DNA of 64,000 bases, from assembly GCA_936432065.2 (NCBI GenBank), contig OW386285.2, forward strand, positions 39,363,920 to 39,427,919. Direction: 5' to 3'. The DNA is from Rutpela maculata (Eukaryota; Arthropoda; Insecta; Coleoptera; Cerambycidae). The notes below the pieces were generated by a model. The model made no database searches and was not told where the DNA came from. It saw only the letters and a program-made list of their open reading frames with translations. A program made the position numbers and the translations under genes. Below are positions 1 to 10,548 of this stretch, piece by piece (position 1 is the stretch's first letter; every line of letters starts with the position of its first letter).

Positions 1-446
1 CATCACACTTTCGACAAGATTTTAACTGACATGGTTTGACTGAATTCATTGAAATTGTATTCCCAATGAACCTCCATCTATGTAGCATCTGTCATCTTTC
101 TCTGTGTAGTTCCGTATGAATTCCACACACTTAAAATATGTGGGTCGCAAAAACGTCACAAAAACAAACCGAAATTCTTAAACTGTCAAATTAATTCAGG
201 AACTTTAGACGAAAAATGCGCTCATCTTCGGAAAAATTTATAGTGAGCTATAAATTGGTATACACGTACCTTTCAGCTTCCCAAACAATCTGTGAAAAGT
301 CCCAAAGATTCCGGTGTATGCTTAACTTTTGACAGCGGAAAAATCTGCCAAAAGAAGCACATTTTCTCAGTTTTTTGCCAATATCTTTATTCCCATCGAC
401 TATGAAATGTACAAAAAAAAGGTGATATAAAGTTTATCGATAGAGG

Positions 447-1244
447 TAGTCATTTGCACGGAAAAAGGCGTGAAACATCAGATTAAGTTTTGTGGTTGCA
501 AATAGCAGCTGCGCCTTCCCCTCTGTCATCGGTGATGGGTTTATATGTACCTGCTTTACTGTTTTTTCTGGTGGGGTGTGCTGATGACTAGCGTATAGAG
601 GCACTTTGAACTCGATTCATGCCGAAACGATTTCGTTGGCGCTCGTTTGACACATCGAAGATTTACTTCTAAATCCTTTTCGTATGGTTCGTTTGCAGTG
701 GGATGGTTAGACGCATAGGTAAAATACTCGCTTAGCATGCTCCCTCTAGGGCGAAAATTCATAAAAACTCATAATTTTTTAAACCACAAACCTATTTTAC
801 CTTGCCGGCGCGGCGGTCAGATTTGCTCGAACGGGTTTTTTCGTTTGGTTCTGTTTTCCCGTATCAGCCACCAAAAATTTCGTAAAGTGAGTTTAGTCAT
901 CTATAGTGTTTATTTCTTAAATTAGTTTTAGGCCCATGTGGGCATATGTTCTCATCTTAATTAGCTCTTAAGTCTACCTATGGCAGGCAGGTGTTGCTAA
1001 CATTACAATTATTCTTAAGCCAAAGTAGACCTACCTCGCCCAGCCCCACACCCACCTCGGCGATGTTCGCCGTGGTTGTTTGGCTGGCTCCGAGGCTAGG
1101 ATCTGATGCGACATGTAATATTGAAAAAACTCTATTTTTTCACGGCAGAAATAGGTAATATTTTTTCTGGATTTTTCCTTTAATAATTTAATTCTTTTAT
1201 GTGATTTGTTTAGGTTAATTGTTGATTTTTATTTTAGCCCGCTC
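447..1244. other. No gene seen; left interior of the composite element
   Basis: This stretch lacks a matching partner in the right half of the inverted repeat. Short open frames on both strands (for example around 556-762 minus and 737-925 plus) show no recognisable domain. A GC-richer patch lies near 1035-1100. I see no RNA gene or regulatory element. Confidence 0.4.
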
Positions 1245-1435
1245 AAATTAGGGAAAAAAACGACGTATTAAAGAAAGATTCTGAACAGCATAGTAAGTAG
1301 GTACTCTACTTTTAGAACAATTTTTTGCTTATGCGCAGAAAAAAAATACATGTATCTCGAAAAGTACACGTTTTTAAGGCTAAACGAACATAAATAAACG
1401 TGTTCAGAATACGATTTCTTACATTTTCCAGATTA

Positions 1436-2006
1436 TCTCATTGGTTTTTCCGGAAAAGCGACTTGAAAAATGTATCTGTTTTTTCGTGTTTTTTTTTATT
1501 TTTAATGCAAATATCTCGAAAAGGACGCGATTTTAGGGCTAAATGAACATAAATAAACTTATTTAGAATGAGATTTTCTACAAAAAGGCTCGTATACATT
1601 TTTCGATTATCCCATTGGTTTTTCTGGAAAAGCTTCTTGAAGAATATATATACTTGCTTTTTCGTAATTTTTTTTTCATTTGGACGTATATATCTCAGAA
1701 AGTACGCATTTTTGAGGCTAATGAACATTACTAAACTGTTCAGAATGTGATTTCCTCAAAAAAGGTTCTATATATTTGAGAGATATATACGTCAAAATGA
1801 AAAAAAAAAACACGAAAAAGCTAATATATATATATTTTTCAAGAAGTTTTTCCTGAAACCCCAATGGGATAATCGGAAAAATGTATAAGAGCTTTTTTGC
1901 AGGAAATGTCATTCTAAACAAGTTTACTTATCTTCATTTGGCCCTAAAATCACGCACTTTTCAAGATATTTGCATTCAAAATAAAAAACACGAAAAAACA
2001 CACATA
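1436..2006. repeat. Small direct and inverted repeats inside the left arm
   Basis: A unit of about 170 bp carrying a CATTGGTTTTTCYGGAAAAGC core occurs in direct orientation near 1438 and 1612. It then occurs as a reverse complement near 1846-1880. The turn-over point is near 1760-1790, giving a local hairpin of about 1555-1975. The same core occurs reverse-complemented near 4450-4490 on the far side of the nested mariner-like element, so this is part of the arm structure. Confidence 0.6.
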
Positions 2007-2008
2007 TA

Positions 2009-4443
2009 CAGGGTGTTTGGTACATCGATAGAAAGTCTTCACTGGGTAATAGTTGGGGTCGTTTGGAACCTATATGACCATATTCACTTGTATGCAAAGT
2101 CTCACCGTTTTTGAGATATCGGCATTTTTAAATATTTTTGCGAAATAGCTGAGTTGTTACTAAAACATGTTATTTTTTATGATACTAAATACTTTTTAGC
2201 TTTTCTAAATAAATTTTTTTAGATATTCTTAGTATGCACTTCGTCGATACAATACAAAAAGAAATGATGAAGTATTGGTATGAAAATAATGTAGGGCAAT
2301 TTATGTGCTGAAATACATTGGTTCGATTTTTCTTTTCTATTTTAAGCAAAATTTTCTCAAATGCGGCACTACTTCGAGAGATTCAAATAGTTTTAAAAAC
2401 TTCTCTATCGCATACTGTTTCCAATGGTATACCACGTTATGACAGAATTATAGTTCAATAAACTAAAAAAAAAAACATGTTTGGACAAGTGCGTTTTTAA
2501 TAAGGAAGGAATATTAAACAAAATCATAATAAATTCTTTCAGCCGCAAATCGGTGATATTATTTACTAATGTTTAAAGACAATTTTCTGTCTGTGACATA
2601 TTGAAATAAAAACAAATGTATTTGCACGTAGAGTGAACAAGAAATGAAATAAACAAAGGGTAGATATCAGGCGACCAGACACAAAAAATTGTTTTCCTTG
2701 GATACCAGTGAGACATTTGAACGCTTGTGTCAAACGCTGTTTTATTTAATTGTTCATAGTATTGTCACATTTTCTGCAATGGCATCTTTTTCTAACGCCG
2801 AATATGCCGATATTCTCTTGGAATATTCTCTTCTCCGTATGGAATTGCCAATGGAAATGAAGCAGCAGCTAAAGATTTTTATCGGGAACGATTTCCAACA
2901 AGAAGAATTCCCAATGTCCAGGTGTTTTGTAACACATATCAACGTATACGTGACAGGTAACCTTCATCTTAGGGAATGGGTGCATATTGTGCAACATGGT
3001 GCAACATGGTCCTGAAATAGATGAGAAAATTTTAGCGGCTTTCAAAGCAGATCCTACCAGCAGTATTGGAAAAGTAGCTCGTCAACTGAATTTGTCCATA
3101 TGGAAAGTTTGGACAATTCTTAGGATTGAAGGAAAACATCAATTCCACTAAACGCCTGTTTAGGGACTCGAAGAAGGTGACCCAATACGGAGAACTGCCT
3201 TTTTCCGATTTGTGTATGAACGCTGATCTGGAAAATGAACGTTTTCTTAAAAGTATTTTGTGGACAGACGAGTCGAAGTATTCTCGAGAAGGAATAACAA
3301 ATTTTCACAATCTTCATTACTGGGCTGATGCTGACGAAAACTCGCACATGAAAAAACAAACCTCTTTTCAATACAAGTTCAGTGTGAAATGTATGGGCAG
3401 CGGTAACTGGCAGAGCTTTCAATGGTCCGTATTATCTTTCAGCCAATTTAAATGGATACAGTTATTTAGAGTTTTTGCAGAAAAATTTACCATAATATCT
3501 TAGACAACATACCTCTAAATGTAAGAGACAGCTGATATTTCAAAACGACGGATGTCCTGCTCATTACCGAATTACTGCGAGGGAATTTTTAGACGAAATA
3601 TTTCCTAATCGTTGGATTTGGAGAAATGGGCTAATATTATGGCCAGCGAAGTCTCCAGACTTGACGCTCCTTAATTTTCATGTCTGGGCTCGAAAGAAAG
3701 ACCAGTTTTTGAGATTTAAATAACCGACCGTGACCACCTTGTACGGAGAATTAATGAAGCAGGTGCCAGATTAAGGGAAGAAATGACCACTACCTACTAC
3801 CCAAATACGAAAGAGGACACGTAAATGCGTTAGAAATGGAGGTTCTCGTTTTGAAAACGAAATGAATTAATTATTAGTTTTGGTTACATTTTTTTAGTTA
3901 AAACTGAAAATAAGAGTAATACAATGATCATTACTTATTTAATTTTTTTCCTCATTAAAAATGTAATATCTGCAAATATGTTTCCTTTTTAGTTTAATGA
4001 ACTATAATTCTGTCATAACGTGGTATACCGTTGGAAAGAGTATGCAATAGAGAAGTTTTTAAAACTATTTGAATCTATTGAAGTAGGCGCCACTTTTGAG
4101 AAAATTTTGCTTAAAATAGAAAAAAAAATCGAACCAATGCATTTCAACACATAAATTGTCCTACATAATTTCTATACCAATACTTCGGCATTTCTTTTTG
4201 TGTTGTTTCGACAAAGTGCATATTAAAAATATCTAAAAAAATATTTAAGAAAGCTGAAAGTATTAATTATCATAAAAAATAACATGTATTAGTGACAACT
4301 CAACTATTTCGCAAAAACATCTAAAAATGAAAATATTTCAAAAACGGTGAGACTTTGCATAAGAGTAAATATGGTCATATAGGTTCCAAACGACCCCAAC
4401 TATCACCCAGTGAAAGCTTTCTATCGATGTACCAAACACCCTG
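2009..4443 (+). mobile_element. Tc1/mariner-like DNA transposon with about 500-bp TIRs
   Basis: The element starts CAGGGTGTTTGGTACATCGA and ends with the complement of that sequence. It is flanked on both sides by TA (2007-2008 and 4444-4445), the target duplication of the Tc1/mariner superfamily. The terminal inverted repeats run about 500 bp on each side (2009-2510 and 3940-4443) with scattered substitutions, far longer than the 20-30 bp typical of mariner. The interior holds a single decayed transposase gene in the plus direction. The element is nested within older inverted-repeat sequence. Stops and frameshifts make it non-autonomous today. Confidence 0.82.
2779..3723 (+). pseudogene. Mariner-like transposase with DUF4817-type N-terminus, broken
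   Basis: A start at 2779 opens with a FSNAEYADILLEYSL stretch, typical of the helix-turn-helix N-terminus of the insect Tc1/mariner-like transposases that carry DUF4817. After a frameshift near 3010 a second block reads as a helix-turn-helix (SSIGKVARQLNLSIWKVW). A third block holds the first catalytic region (ILWTDES at about 3256, then REGITNFHNLHYWAD). The fourth, near 3541-3723, has QNDGCPAHY and LWPAKSPDLT, covering the second catalytic Asp region. The frame is broken by stops near 3147 and 3501 and ends early at 3723. In a working enzyme these residues cut and rejoin DNA at TA sites. The blocks are in the correct order, so this is decay of one gene rather than a chimera. Confidence 0.82.
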
Positions 4444-5162
4444 TATATATTTCAAGTCGCTTTTCCGGAAAAGCCAGTGGGATAATCGGAAAAATGTATA
4501 GAACCTTTTTTATAAGAAGTCGTATTCTGAACATGTTTACCTATGTTCGTTTAGCCTTGAAAACGCGTACTTTTCGAGATATATACGTCTAAATGGAAAA
4601 AAACACGAAAAAATGTATATAGCTCAAAAATCATTTCTTTTTTTTCTGCGCATAAGCAAAATCTTGTTCTAAAAGTTGAATACTTACTTCCTATGCAGAG
4701 AAACTGCTGTTCAGAATTTTTCTCCGCTATTTTCCTAATTTGAGTGGACTATATTGTTATTTAATTATTAATAATAATTATCAGCGCCGCAGGCAGAATT
4801 AGAGACGCAGATAAAAAAAAGGAGATGCGGAGGGTGTCCCCCCGCCTTTTTCTTCACAAAACAACACAAAATATGTACCTATATGCTCTTTATGACATCG
4901 GACTGTGTGTCGGCAATTAGCAATCCCTCCTTTTATCGGATACCTAGACGTCTGTGATTTACCAAGCCAATAAATAAATATATAAATAAATGTTTTTGAT
5001 ATTCTTTTTAATAAATAATAAATAACTACTCATAGATGGGAAGGTTAATATATGCAAAACAAAACGCGGTATTAATTGGCATGACTACTTCTCCATAAAA
5101 CGCTCGGACAAATATTTCTGTGGAACATAGAGTGACATGATTATTGAACAGGAGCTCATGCT

Positions 5163-5459
5163 TCAAAATCGAGAGAAGGCTTCACACGTGACAGAAGTAC
5201 GAAGAAAAGCGTTTTAAGTAAATGGATTCTCGGACTATTGACTGCGAGTAACATTCCCGAAGGCCTGGAGAGTTTCTGTGGACTTTCTTTCGACACCGGG
5301 GATCAACATGTCGATTCCAGAGATTCTCCCGTCAACAGAGACCGTGAAGATGTAAAGAATTTACTTCAGTGGTTTCAGTCTCATAATCCTTTCCCTGATA
5401 TCCAACAAATTATGTCCATCGCAACGGGGGTAACTCTGATAGAGAAGAAGATTACGTAA
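5163..5459 (+). pseudogene. N-terminal fragment of CXC-type transposon protein
   Basis: An open frame without a start codon runs about 98 codons. It contains SKWILGLLTASNIPEGLESF and a following FCGLSFDTGDQHVD block, then HNPFPDIQQIMSIATG. These motifs are familiar to me from a large, mostly unnamed family of repeated arthropod proteins that end in a tesmin/TSO1-like CXC cysteine domain. The function is unknown. After IMSIATG a one-base shift opens another 27 codons, so the copy is degenerate. It lies immediately inside the right arm of the composite inverted repeat, which suggests that the arms and this gene once belonged to one mobile element. Confidence 0.5.
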
Positions 5460-5786
5460 AAACTATTAGTGTTATCAGTAAACTTTATATCACCTTTTTT
5501 GTAGAGAATTCTTCATTATTTCTTTTATATAAGTACATGTAGCCGTAGGATCGATGGAACGAAGATATTGGCAAAGAAATCGAGAAATGGTACTTTTTTG
5601 GGCCGTTTCTCCGCTGTCAAAAGTTAAGCATACACCGGAATCATTGGGACTTTTCACAGATTGTTTGGAGAGCTGAAAGGTACGTGTGCACCAATTTATA
5701 GCTCACTATAAATTTTTCCGAAGTGAAATGTTAAACTTCCTGGTCTAAATGGGGACTAATCGAACCGCCTTCAAAAAATATATCTA

Positions 5787-6037
5787 AAAAGTAAGAAATA
5801 AAATTTCACTCAGTTTTACAAATACCTGTCTACCTATTGGTGGAAAGTAGCAAGGAATTGTACCTTATTACCAAATATCAATTTGAAGTCTGTGCAAAAA
5901 AAAATTACTAGTTTCAAAAATACGTTTTGCACCGACTTCAACTTGATATTTTATAATAAGTTATAGTTCCTTGCTAGTTTCCACTAATAGATAGACAAGT
6001 ATTTGTAAAACTGAGTAAAATTTCATTTCTTACTTTT
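5787..6037. mobile_element. Palindromic MITE with TA target duplication
   Basis: The sequence folds back on itself. The left arm 5787-5903 begins AAAAGTAAGAAATAAAATTT, and its complement ends at 6037, with only about 20 bases of loop. Flanking TA dinucleotides (5785-5786 and 6038-6039) fit a Tc1/mariner-type target duplication. There is no coding capacity. Confidence 0.72.
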
Positions 6038-6139
6038 TATTATTATTCAACCTTTTTAGTAGCTTCACGTATTTCCTTGCCTGGAGGATAAACAAATAAT
6101 ACATCATAACCTCACTTTAGTTCCTTATAATAATATACT

Positions 6140-6898
6140 TTTATAGCGCAGGAATTTTAGTCAAAATATCGCTTGTACCCGGAATTAAATATTGTAAAGC
6201 TGAAAATTTCCAGGATTGTAGTTTTGGTCTAGAACAACATGTACCAAAAAGTCCCTTACTCTCCCCCGTCGGCTTCCCTGTTTTTTCGGGGCAACAAGGG
6301 CCTAAGTCGCAAAAATTGCAGAGCTGGCTATAAAGTGCAACAGAAAGGTTGTTACTGGTCCGATTTGGGTCGAAATGATCACAAAAGATTAGGAGAAGCA
6401 TATCCGTTCATATTTTGGATGTTCCATGCATATTTTCGTTCATAATTTTCCGTTCTAGTTCCGTCAACATTTCAAAAATTTACAAAATTTAAAAAAATTT
6501 TTAAAAAGTTTCGAAATGGCGCCATTGCGGAACAATTAAAACTCGGAGGGGAAAACGTACCCCAATAAACATTTCTCTTCAATCTTTGGGCTTTCCATTG
6601 GTATATCCACCCTCGCTGAAGTGTCACCCGTTACGGAGTTGCGCCACACTGAGTGTCGCAGCGGCGGCACTCGGACATTTAAGTGCTTTCATTGTTGCGC
6701 CTATCACGTCTATTCTAAACCGTCAAGAAGGCGCAAGACGAGCTATGCCCTTAGTTCATTAACTTTGACAGTTCTCTAAGTGTATGCATTGGTTCATTGG
6801 TGCGGCAAAATTGAGTGATCTTAGTTAAGCCATGTAGCACGGGAATTTTAGATTTTGACTTTGAATTAATTATTGTAAAACTGAAAATTTGCAGGATT
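6140..6898 (+). repeat. Foldback left arm, outer unit
   Basis: This segment matches the reverse complement of about 12660-13225 with substitutions and small indels. It begins a unit that reads GTACCAAAAAGTCCC, then a TCGAAATGATCA region, a GCGCCATTGCGG region and a CGGCGGCACTCGG region. It ends AAAATTTGCAGGATT, exactly where the retrotransposon at 6899-9439 begins. A second copy of the unit starts at 9440, so each arm is made of tandem units. Confidence 0.75.
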
Positions 6899-9439
6899 AT
6901 TTATTTATTTTTTTTTATTTATTTATTTAGATACATCATCCAACAGTCAGAGACCAATTACTGGATGAGAAGTACATACAATTATTAAATCATTTACAAT
7001 AATAAGTGTAACAAAGAAAACAATACATAAACGATACATAAAACATAAATTATTGTGTGTACACAAAACACACGTACACACATCTACATACATGCACATA
7101 TACATCTACCGAATGTCATAAGAGAAAAAGCTTATTGCAGCTTCAGTTTTTTAATGGATGTAATGGAACAGTTAAAAATATCAAGGTTTTCCTGCAGGCA
7201 GTTGTAAGTACTACACATAAAATATAGAGGGGAGAAGCTTAAAGCATTTGTCCGAGGCGTGGTAAGGTAAAAAGTCATATGATGCCGGGTGCCCGAACGT
7301 GGTACATGAAACATCAGTTTTTCAACTATTTCAGGGCAATTTATGTTGTTGTTAATCACTTTATGTAAAAATATGAGTGCCTGTCTTTTTCTACGATCCT
7401 CTAAACTATCTGCAGAGAACCTACTTAATAGCACCTCTTGGGGATATCCAATTTGCGGATATATACCGTCCATCTTATATGACAGAAATTTTAGAAATCG
7501 TCTTTGAATGCCTTCAAGTAGGTTTATATAAGTAACATACCCTGGGTGCCAGATTAAGGACGCGTATTCGAGCTTCGATTTGACATATGCATTAAATAAA
7601 AGTGTTAGTAGATTGGTGTCCGTGAAGCCCACCGAATTTCTGATAACAAAGCCAAGGTTTCTATTTGCAGAGAGAAAAGTATCTTGTATATGATTTTTGA
7701 ACGTTAATTTGGCGTCGAAAGTTACACCAAGACCTTTAAAACAATCAGTTCGTTTTAATGGTTTGAGATCAAGTTTATAATCATAAAGAAGAGTTTCTTT
7801 CCTATTAGTGAATGACATGATATTACATTTACTGACGTTGAGTGGCAGACCATTTTGATTGCACCAAGCTTGTATTTTCTCGAGATTTATTTGCAGCTTA
7901 TGACAGTCGGTTAACGTATCTACAGTAGAAAAAATTTTCGCATCATCGGCATATAACAAGACACCGACCTCCAGGTTATCTACAATATCGTTTATAAACA
8001 ACACAAACAATAGTGGTCCCAGTATAGATCCCTGAGGTACCCCTGACGTGACGGCAATTTCAGCCGACCTTTGACGACGGTACTCCACATATTGTATTCT
8101 GTTGTTAAGATACGATTTAAAGAAATTGGCAAGCAACTGGGAAAAGCCCATGGTTTCAAGTTTGTGTAGCAATACACCGTGGTCAAGCCTGTCAAAAGCT
8201 TTCGAGAAATCTGTGTAAATCACGTCAACTTGGGTGCCGGCGTCGAGGTTATGCGATATAAATTGAGTTATGCACATTAAATTGGTGACAGTTGATCTAT
8301 TCTTCATAAAACCGTGTTGACTTTGTGTTATCTGCCCCTCAACGTGAGGGTATATTATTGCGTGTAAGGCAATCTCCATTACTTTTGCAAAATTACATAT
8401 AATTGTAATCGGACGGTGATTTTCAATTTCATGTCTATCGCCTTTTTTATAGACAGGGCAAATTCGGGATCTCTTCCAGATGTTAGGAAATGTACCACTT
8501 TTGAGTGAGAGATTAAAAATTGTCGTGAGTGGCTCTACGAAAACATTAGCACAGTCTCTAACAACAAACGCTGGAATTTCATCTGGCCCTTTTGTAAATT
8601 TAGGCTTGAGTTGTCGTAAGGCAGAGAGAACATCGTTAGGCGTAAATTCACTAAAATTCAAACATATATTGTTATCGAATTGGGTACTTCGATCAATGTT
8701 TTGCGATGGTAAACTATATGCGGTTTCGAAGAATTCAGCAAAAGCATCAGCTATTTCCTGCGGATTTTCAAGACATTTATCATGGTAATGGAGAATATCC
8801 GGTATTGCACTTGCCTCTTTTTTGGAGTTAATATATGACCAGAAAGTTTTTGGGTTATTTTTTAAATTATTTTGGATGTTGTTCTGATAGTGTTTAAAGG
8901 CAGTGTCTGTGTCCCGTTTTATCTGAGATCTAAGAATTTTAAATTCGTTGTAGGCGACTATATTGCCGGTTCGTTTGTACATTTTAAGTTGTCTTGCTTT
9001 TTCTTTTATATTCCGAACTATAACATTATTATACCACGGCGGGTATTTCCTATGACGAGGTGTCGTTTTGGGTACGCAGGAGTCAAAGATATCGTATAGT
9101 GTTTCGTAGAATTGCTCACACGCCGAGTTTACATCATTAATGGTTTTCAGAACTGACCAGTCCGTATTTGCAATTTTGGCATATAAGGTGTGAAAGTCAG
9201 CTTGCCGAAAATTATATGTTAAAATATTATTTGCAGAGGATTTTGTATTTGTCTGATTGTTGTTTGCATTGAGGTATATACTTAACGCCGGATGATGGGA
9301 GTCCTCTTTTAGTAGGATATCATGAGCCTTTTCCACCTTACACGCAGTGCTGCAGATAACTAGATCCAATAATCTATTATTAGAATTTAACACGGAATTA
9401 CATTGTTTTAGATCAAAATAATTCAAAAATGACATAAGC
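6899..9439 (-). mobile_element. 5'-truncated Jockey/CR1-like non-LTR retrotransposon
   Basis: The element runs on the minus strand. Its 3' end (low coordinates) is a TAAA-rich tail at 6899-6943, and its 5' end is cut off inside the endonuclease domain near 9435. It interrupts the foldback arm precisely between GCAGGATT and ATAGTTTTGGTCC. The uninterrupted site can be read in the opposite arm near 12660-12680, which confirms the insertion. A duplication of only about 4 bases (TTAT) can be suspected. The 3' untranslated region is about 190 bp and contains CACA-rich repeats. Confidence 0.85.
7132..9435 (-). CDS. Reverse transcriptase ORF2, 767 codons, N-terminally truncated
   Basis: The frame is open for 767 codons. 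Residues 1-60 are the tail of an APE-type endonuclease (NNRLLDLVICS and DSHHPALSI). The reverse transcriptase follows, with PVYKKGDRHEIENHRPI, HGFMKNRS, YTDFSKAFDRLDH (catalytic Asp), GVPQGSILGPLLF near residue 465 and the catalytic YADD near 495. The C-terminal thumb region has no RNase H domain. The protein would make DNA from its own RNA at a nicked target. The absence of RNase H and the end of the frame near 767 suggest the Jockey/CR1 group. The first Met is not the native start, because about half of ORF2's endonuclease and all of ORF1 are missing. A frame free of stops implies a recent insertion compared with its neighbours. Confidence 0.88.
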   Translation of the reverse strand: MSFLNYFDLKQCNSVLNSNNRLLDLVICSTACKVEKAHDILLKEDSHHPALSIYLNANNNQTNTKSSANNILTYNFRQADFHTLYAKIANTDWSVLKTINDVNSACEQFYETLYDIFDSCVPKTTPRHRKYPPWYNNVIVRNIKEKARQLKMYKRTGNIVAYNEFKILRSQIKRDTDTAFKHYQNNIQNNLKNNPKTFWSYINSKKEASAIPDILHYHDKCLENPQEIADAFAEFFETAYSLPSQNIDRSTQFDNNICLNFSEFTPNDVLSALRQLKPKFTKGPDEIPAFVVRDCANVFVEPLTTIFNLSLKSGTFPNIWKRSRICPVYKKGDRHEIENHRPITIICNFAKVMEIALHAIIYPHVEGQITQSQHGFMKNRSTVTNLMCITQFISHNLDAGTQVDVIYTDFSKAFDRLDHGVLLHKLETMGFSQLLANFFKSYLNNRIQYVEYRRQRSAEIAVTSGVPQGSILGPLLFVLFINDIVDNLEVGVLLYADDAKIFSTVDTLTDCHKLQINLEKIQAWCNQNGLPLNVSKCNIMSFTNRKETLLYDYKLDLKPLKRTDCFKGLGVTFDAKLTFKNHIQDTFLSANRNLGFVIRNSVGFTDTNLLTLLFNAYVKSKLEYASLIWHPGYVTYINLLEGIQRRFLKFLSYKMDGIYPQIGYPQEVLLSRFSADSLEDRRKRQALIFLHKVINNNINCPEIVEKLMFHVPRSGTRHHMTFYLTTPRTNALSFSPLYFMCSTYNCLQENLDIFNCSITSIKKLKLQ

Positions 9440-9937
9440 GCTGCTTATAGTTTTGGTCCAGGAAAACACGTACCAAAAAGTCCCCTACTCTCTCTCCCCC
9501 GTCGGTTTCCCTGCTTTTGAGGAGCAACAAGGACCTAGGTCGCATAAATTGCAGAGCTGGCTATAAAGTGCAGCAAAAAGGTTGTTACTGATTCGATTTG
9601 GGTCGAAATGATCATGAAAGCATCGGAGAAGTATATAAGTTCATATTTCACACGTTCCATGGATATTTCATTCATAATTTTCCGTTCTAGTGCTGTCAAA
9701 ACTTGAAAAAATTTCGAAATGGCTCTATTGCGGATAAATGAAGACCCGGAGGGGAAAACGTACCCGAATAAGCATTTCTCTTCATACTTCGGGCTTTCCA
9801 TTGGTGTGTCTACCCTCTCTGTAGCGTCACCCGTTACAGAGCTATGCCACTTTGAGTATCACCGCGTGGCGGCCGCGCCCATCATGTGCCCGGTGGAACT
9901 GCCTTGGCTGCGTTGATGAGACCCAGTGTGAATTCCT
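9440..9937 (+). repeat. Foldback left arm, inner unit
   Basis: This is the second tandem copy of the arm unit and matches the reverse complement of about 12240-12660. It carries a 65-codon open frame at 9719-9916 that also exists, with about ten substitutions and no stop, in the opposite arm (12252-12440, minus). The unit ends in TGATGAG then GAATTCCTG, where a small nested foldback begins. Confidence 0.7.
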
Positions 9938-10545
9938 GATTATATATTATTGGTGTTTTATAAGATTTATTGAATAATATTTAACATGTCAGACTCAGAA
10001 AATAACTTTATTCTGCTAGACAATTGACATTGTTGATCTACTGGGAAGTGGGTTTGTCCGGATCATAATCCATATTCACGACTTTTTGTTTGTGCTTCGG
10101 CACATGATGCTGTAGTTAAGACCAGAATTCCTGCACTCGCACCAGGCACTGCAGTCCGCCTTGCAGGCACAGGAAATTAGCCGTAGCTGGCTATCAGGGG
10201 CTGGCTGCCTTGTGGTAGGAACATGCACATTAGTTGAGTGCTGCAAGCTTTTCGAGAGATTAAATCCTCACAATATTCTCCATAACTCCTCTCCTCTCCT
10301 CATCTAGAGGACTGGGGGTGGAAATGAGGATTCCAGGGCCTGGTCAGCATCATGTGCCGAAGCTGTAGAGGATCTAGTTGCACAAACAGTCAGTCGTGGA
10401 TATGGATGATGATCCGGACGACCCTACTTCCCAGTAGATCAATAATGTCAATTGTCTAGCCGAATAAAGTCATTTTCTGAGTCTGAGAAGTTAAATTTCA
10501 TTCAATAAATTTTATAAAGCACCAATATATACTATATATACTCTT
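9938..10545. mobile_element. Nested foldback element with GC-richer loop
   Basis: The left arm, about 9938-10105 (containing AATTGACATTGTTGATCTAC), pairs with about 10390-10540, where the complementary text is readable with few mismatches. The loop 10105-10390 is richer in GC than its surroundings and has smaller internal palindromes (GCACATGATGCTG against CAGCATCATGTGC). There is no coding potential. Confidence 0.65.
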
Positions 10546-10548
10546 CTT

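Larger units (their letters stand above)
190..5745. repeat. Composite long-inverted-repeat element (outer arms)
   Basis: The segment about 190-446 reappears reverse-complemented at about 5483-5745. Shared blocks include the text around 231-310 and a block ending in the GGTGATATAAAGTTTA sequence. Further inward, about 1245-1440 matches the complement of about 4480-4745. Between these paired blocks the arms are not homologous (446-1244 against 4746-5482), so the element has suffered insertions or replacement. It encloses a mariner-like element at 2009-4443 and, just inside the right arm, a CXC-family coding relic. This is read as an old DNA transposon with long terminal inverted repeats, now broken; exact ends and target duplication are not visible. 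Confidence 0.6.

Noticed and set aside
7992..8195. Second minus-strand frame of 67 codons
   Set aside because: Out-of-frame reading inside the reverse transcriptase domain; no motif.
8480..9099. Plus-strand frames of 102 and 75 codons
   Set aside because: Shadows of the minus-strand reverse transcriptase.
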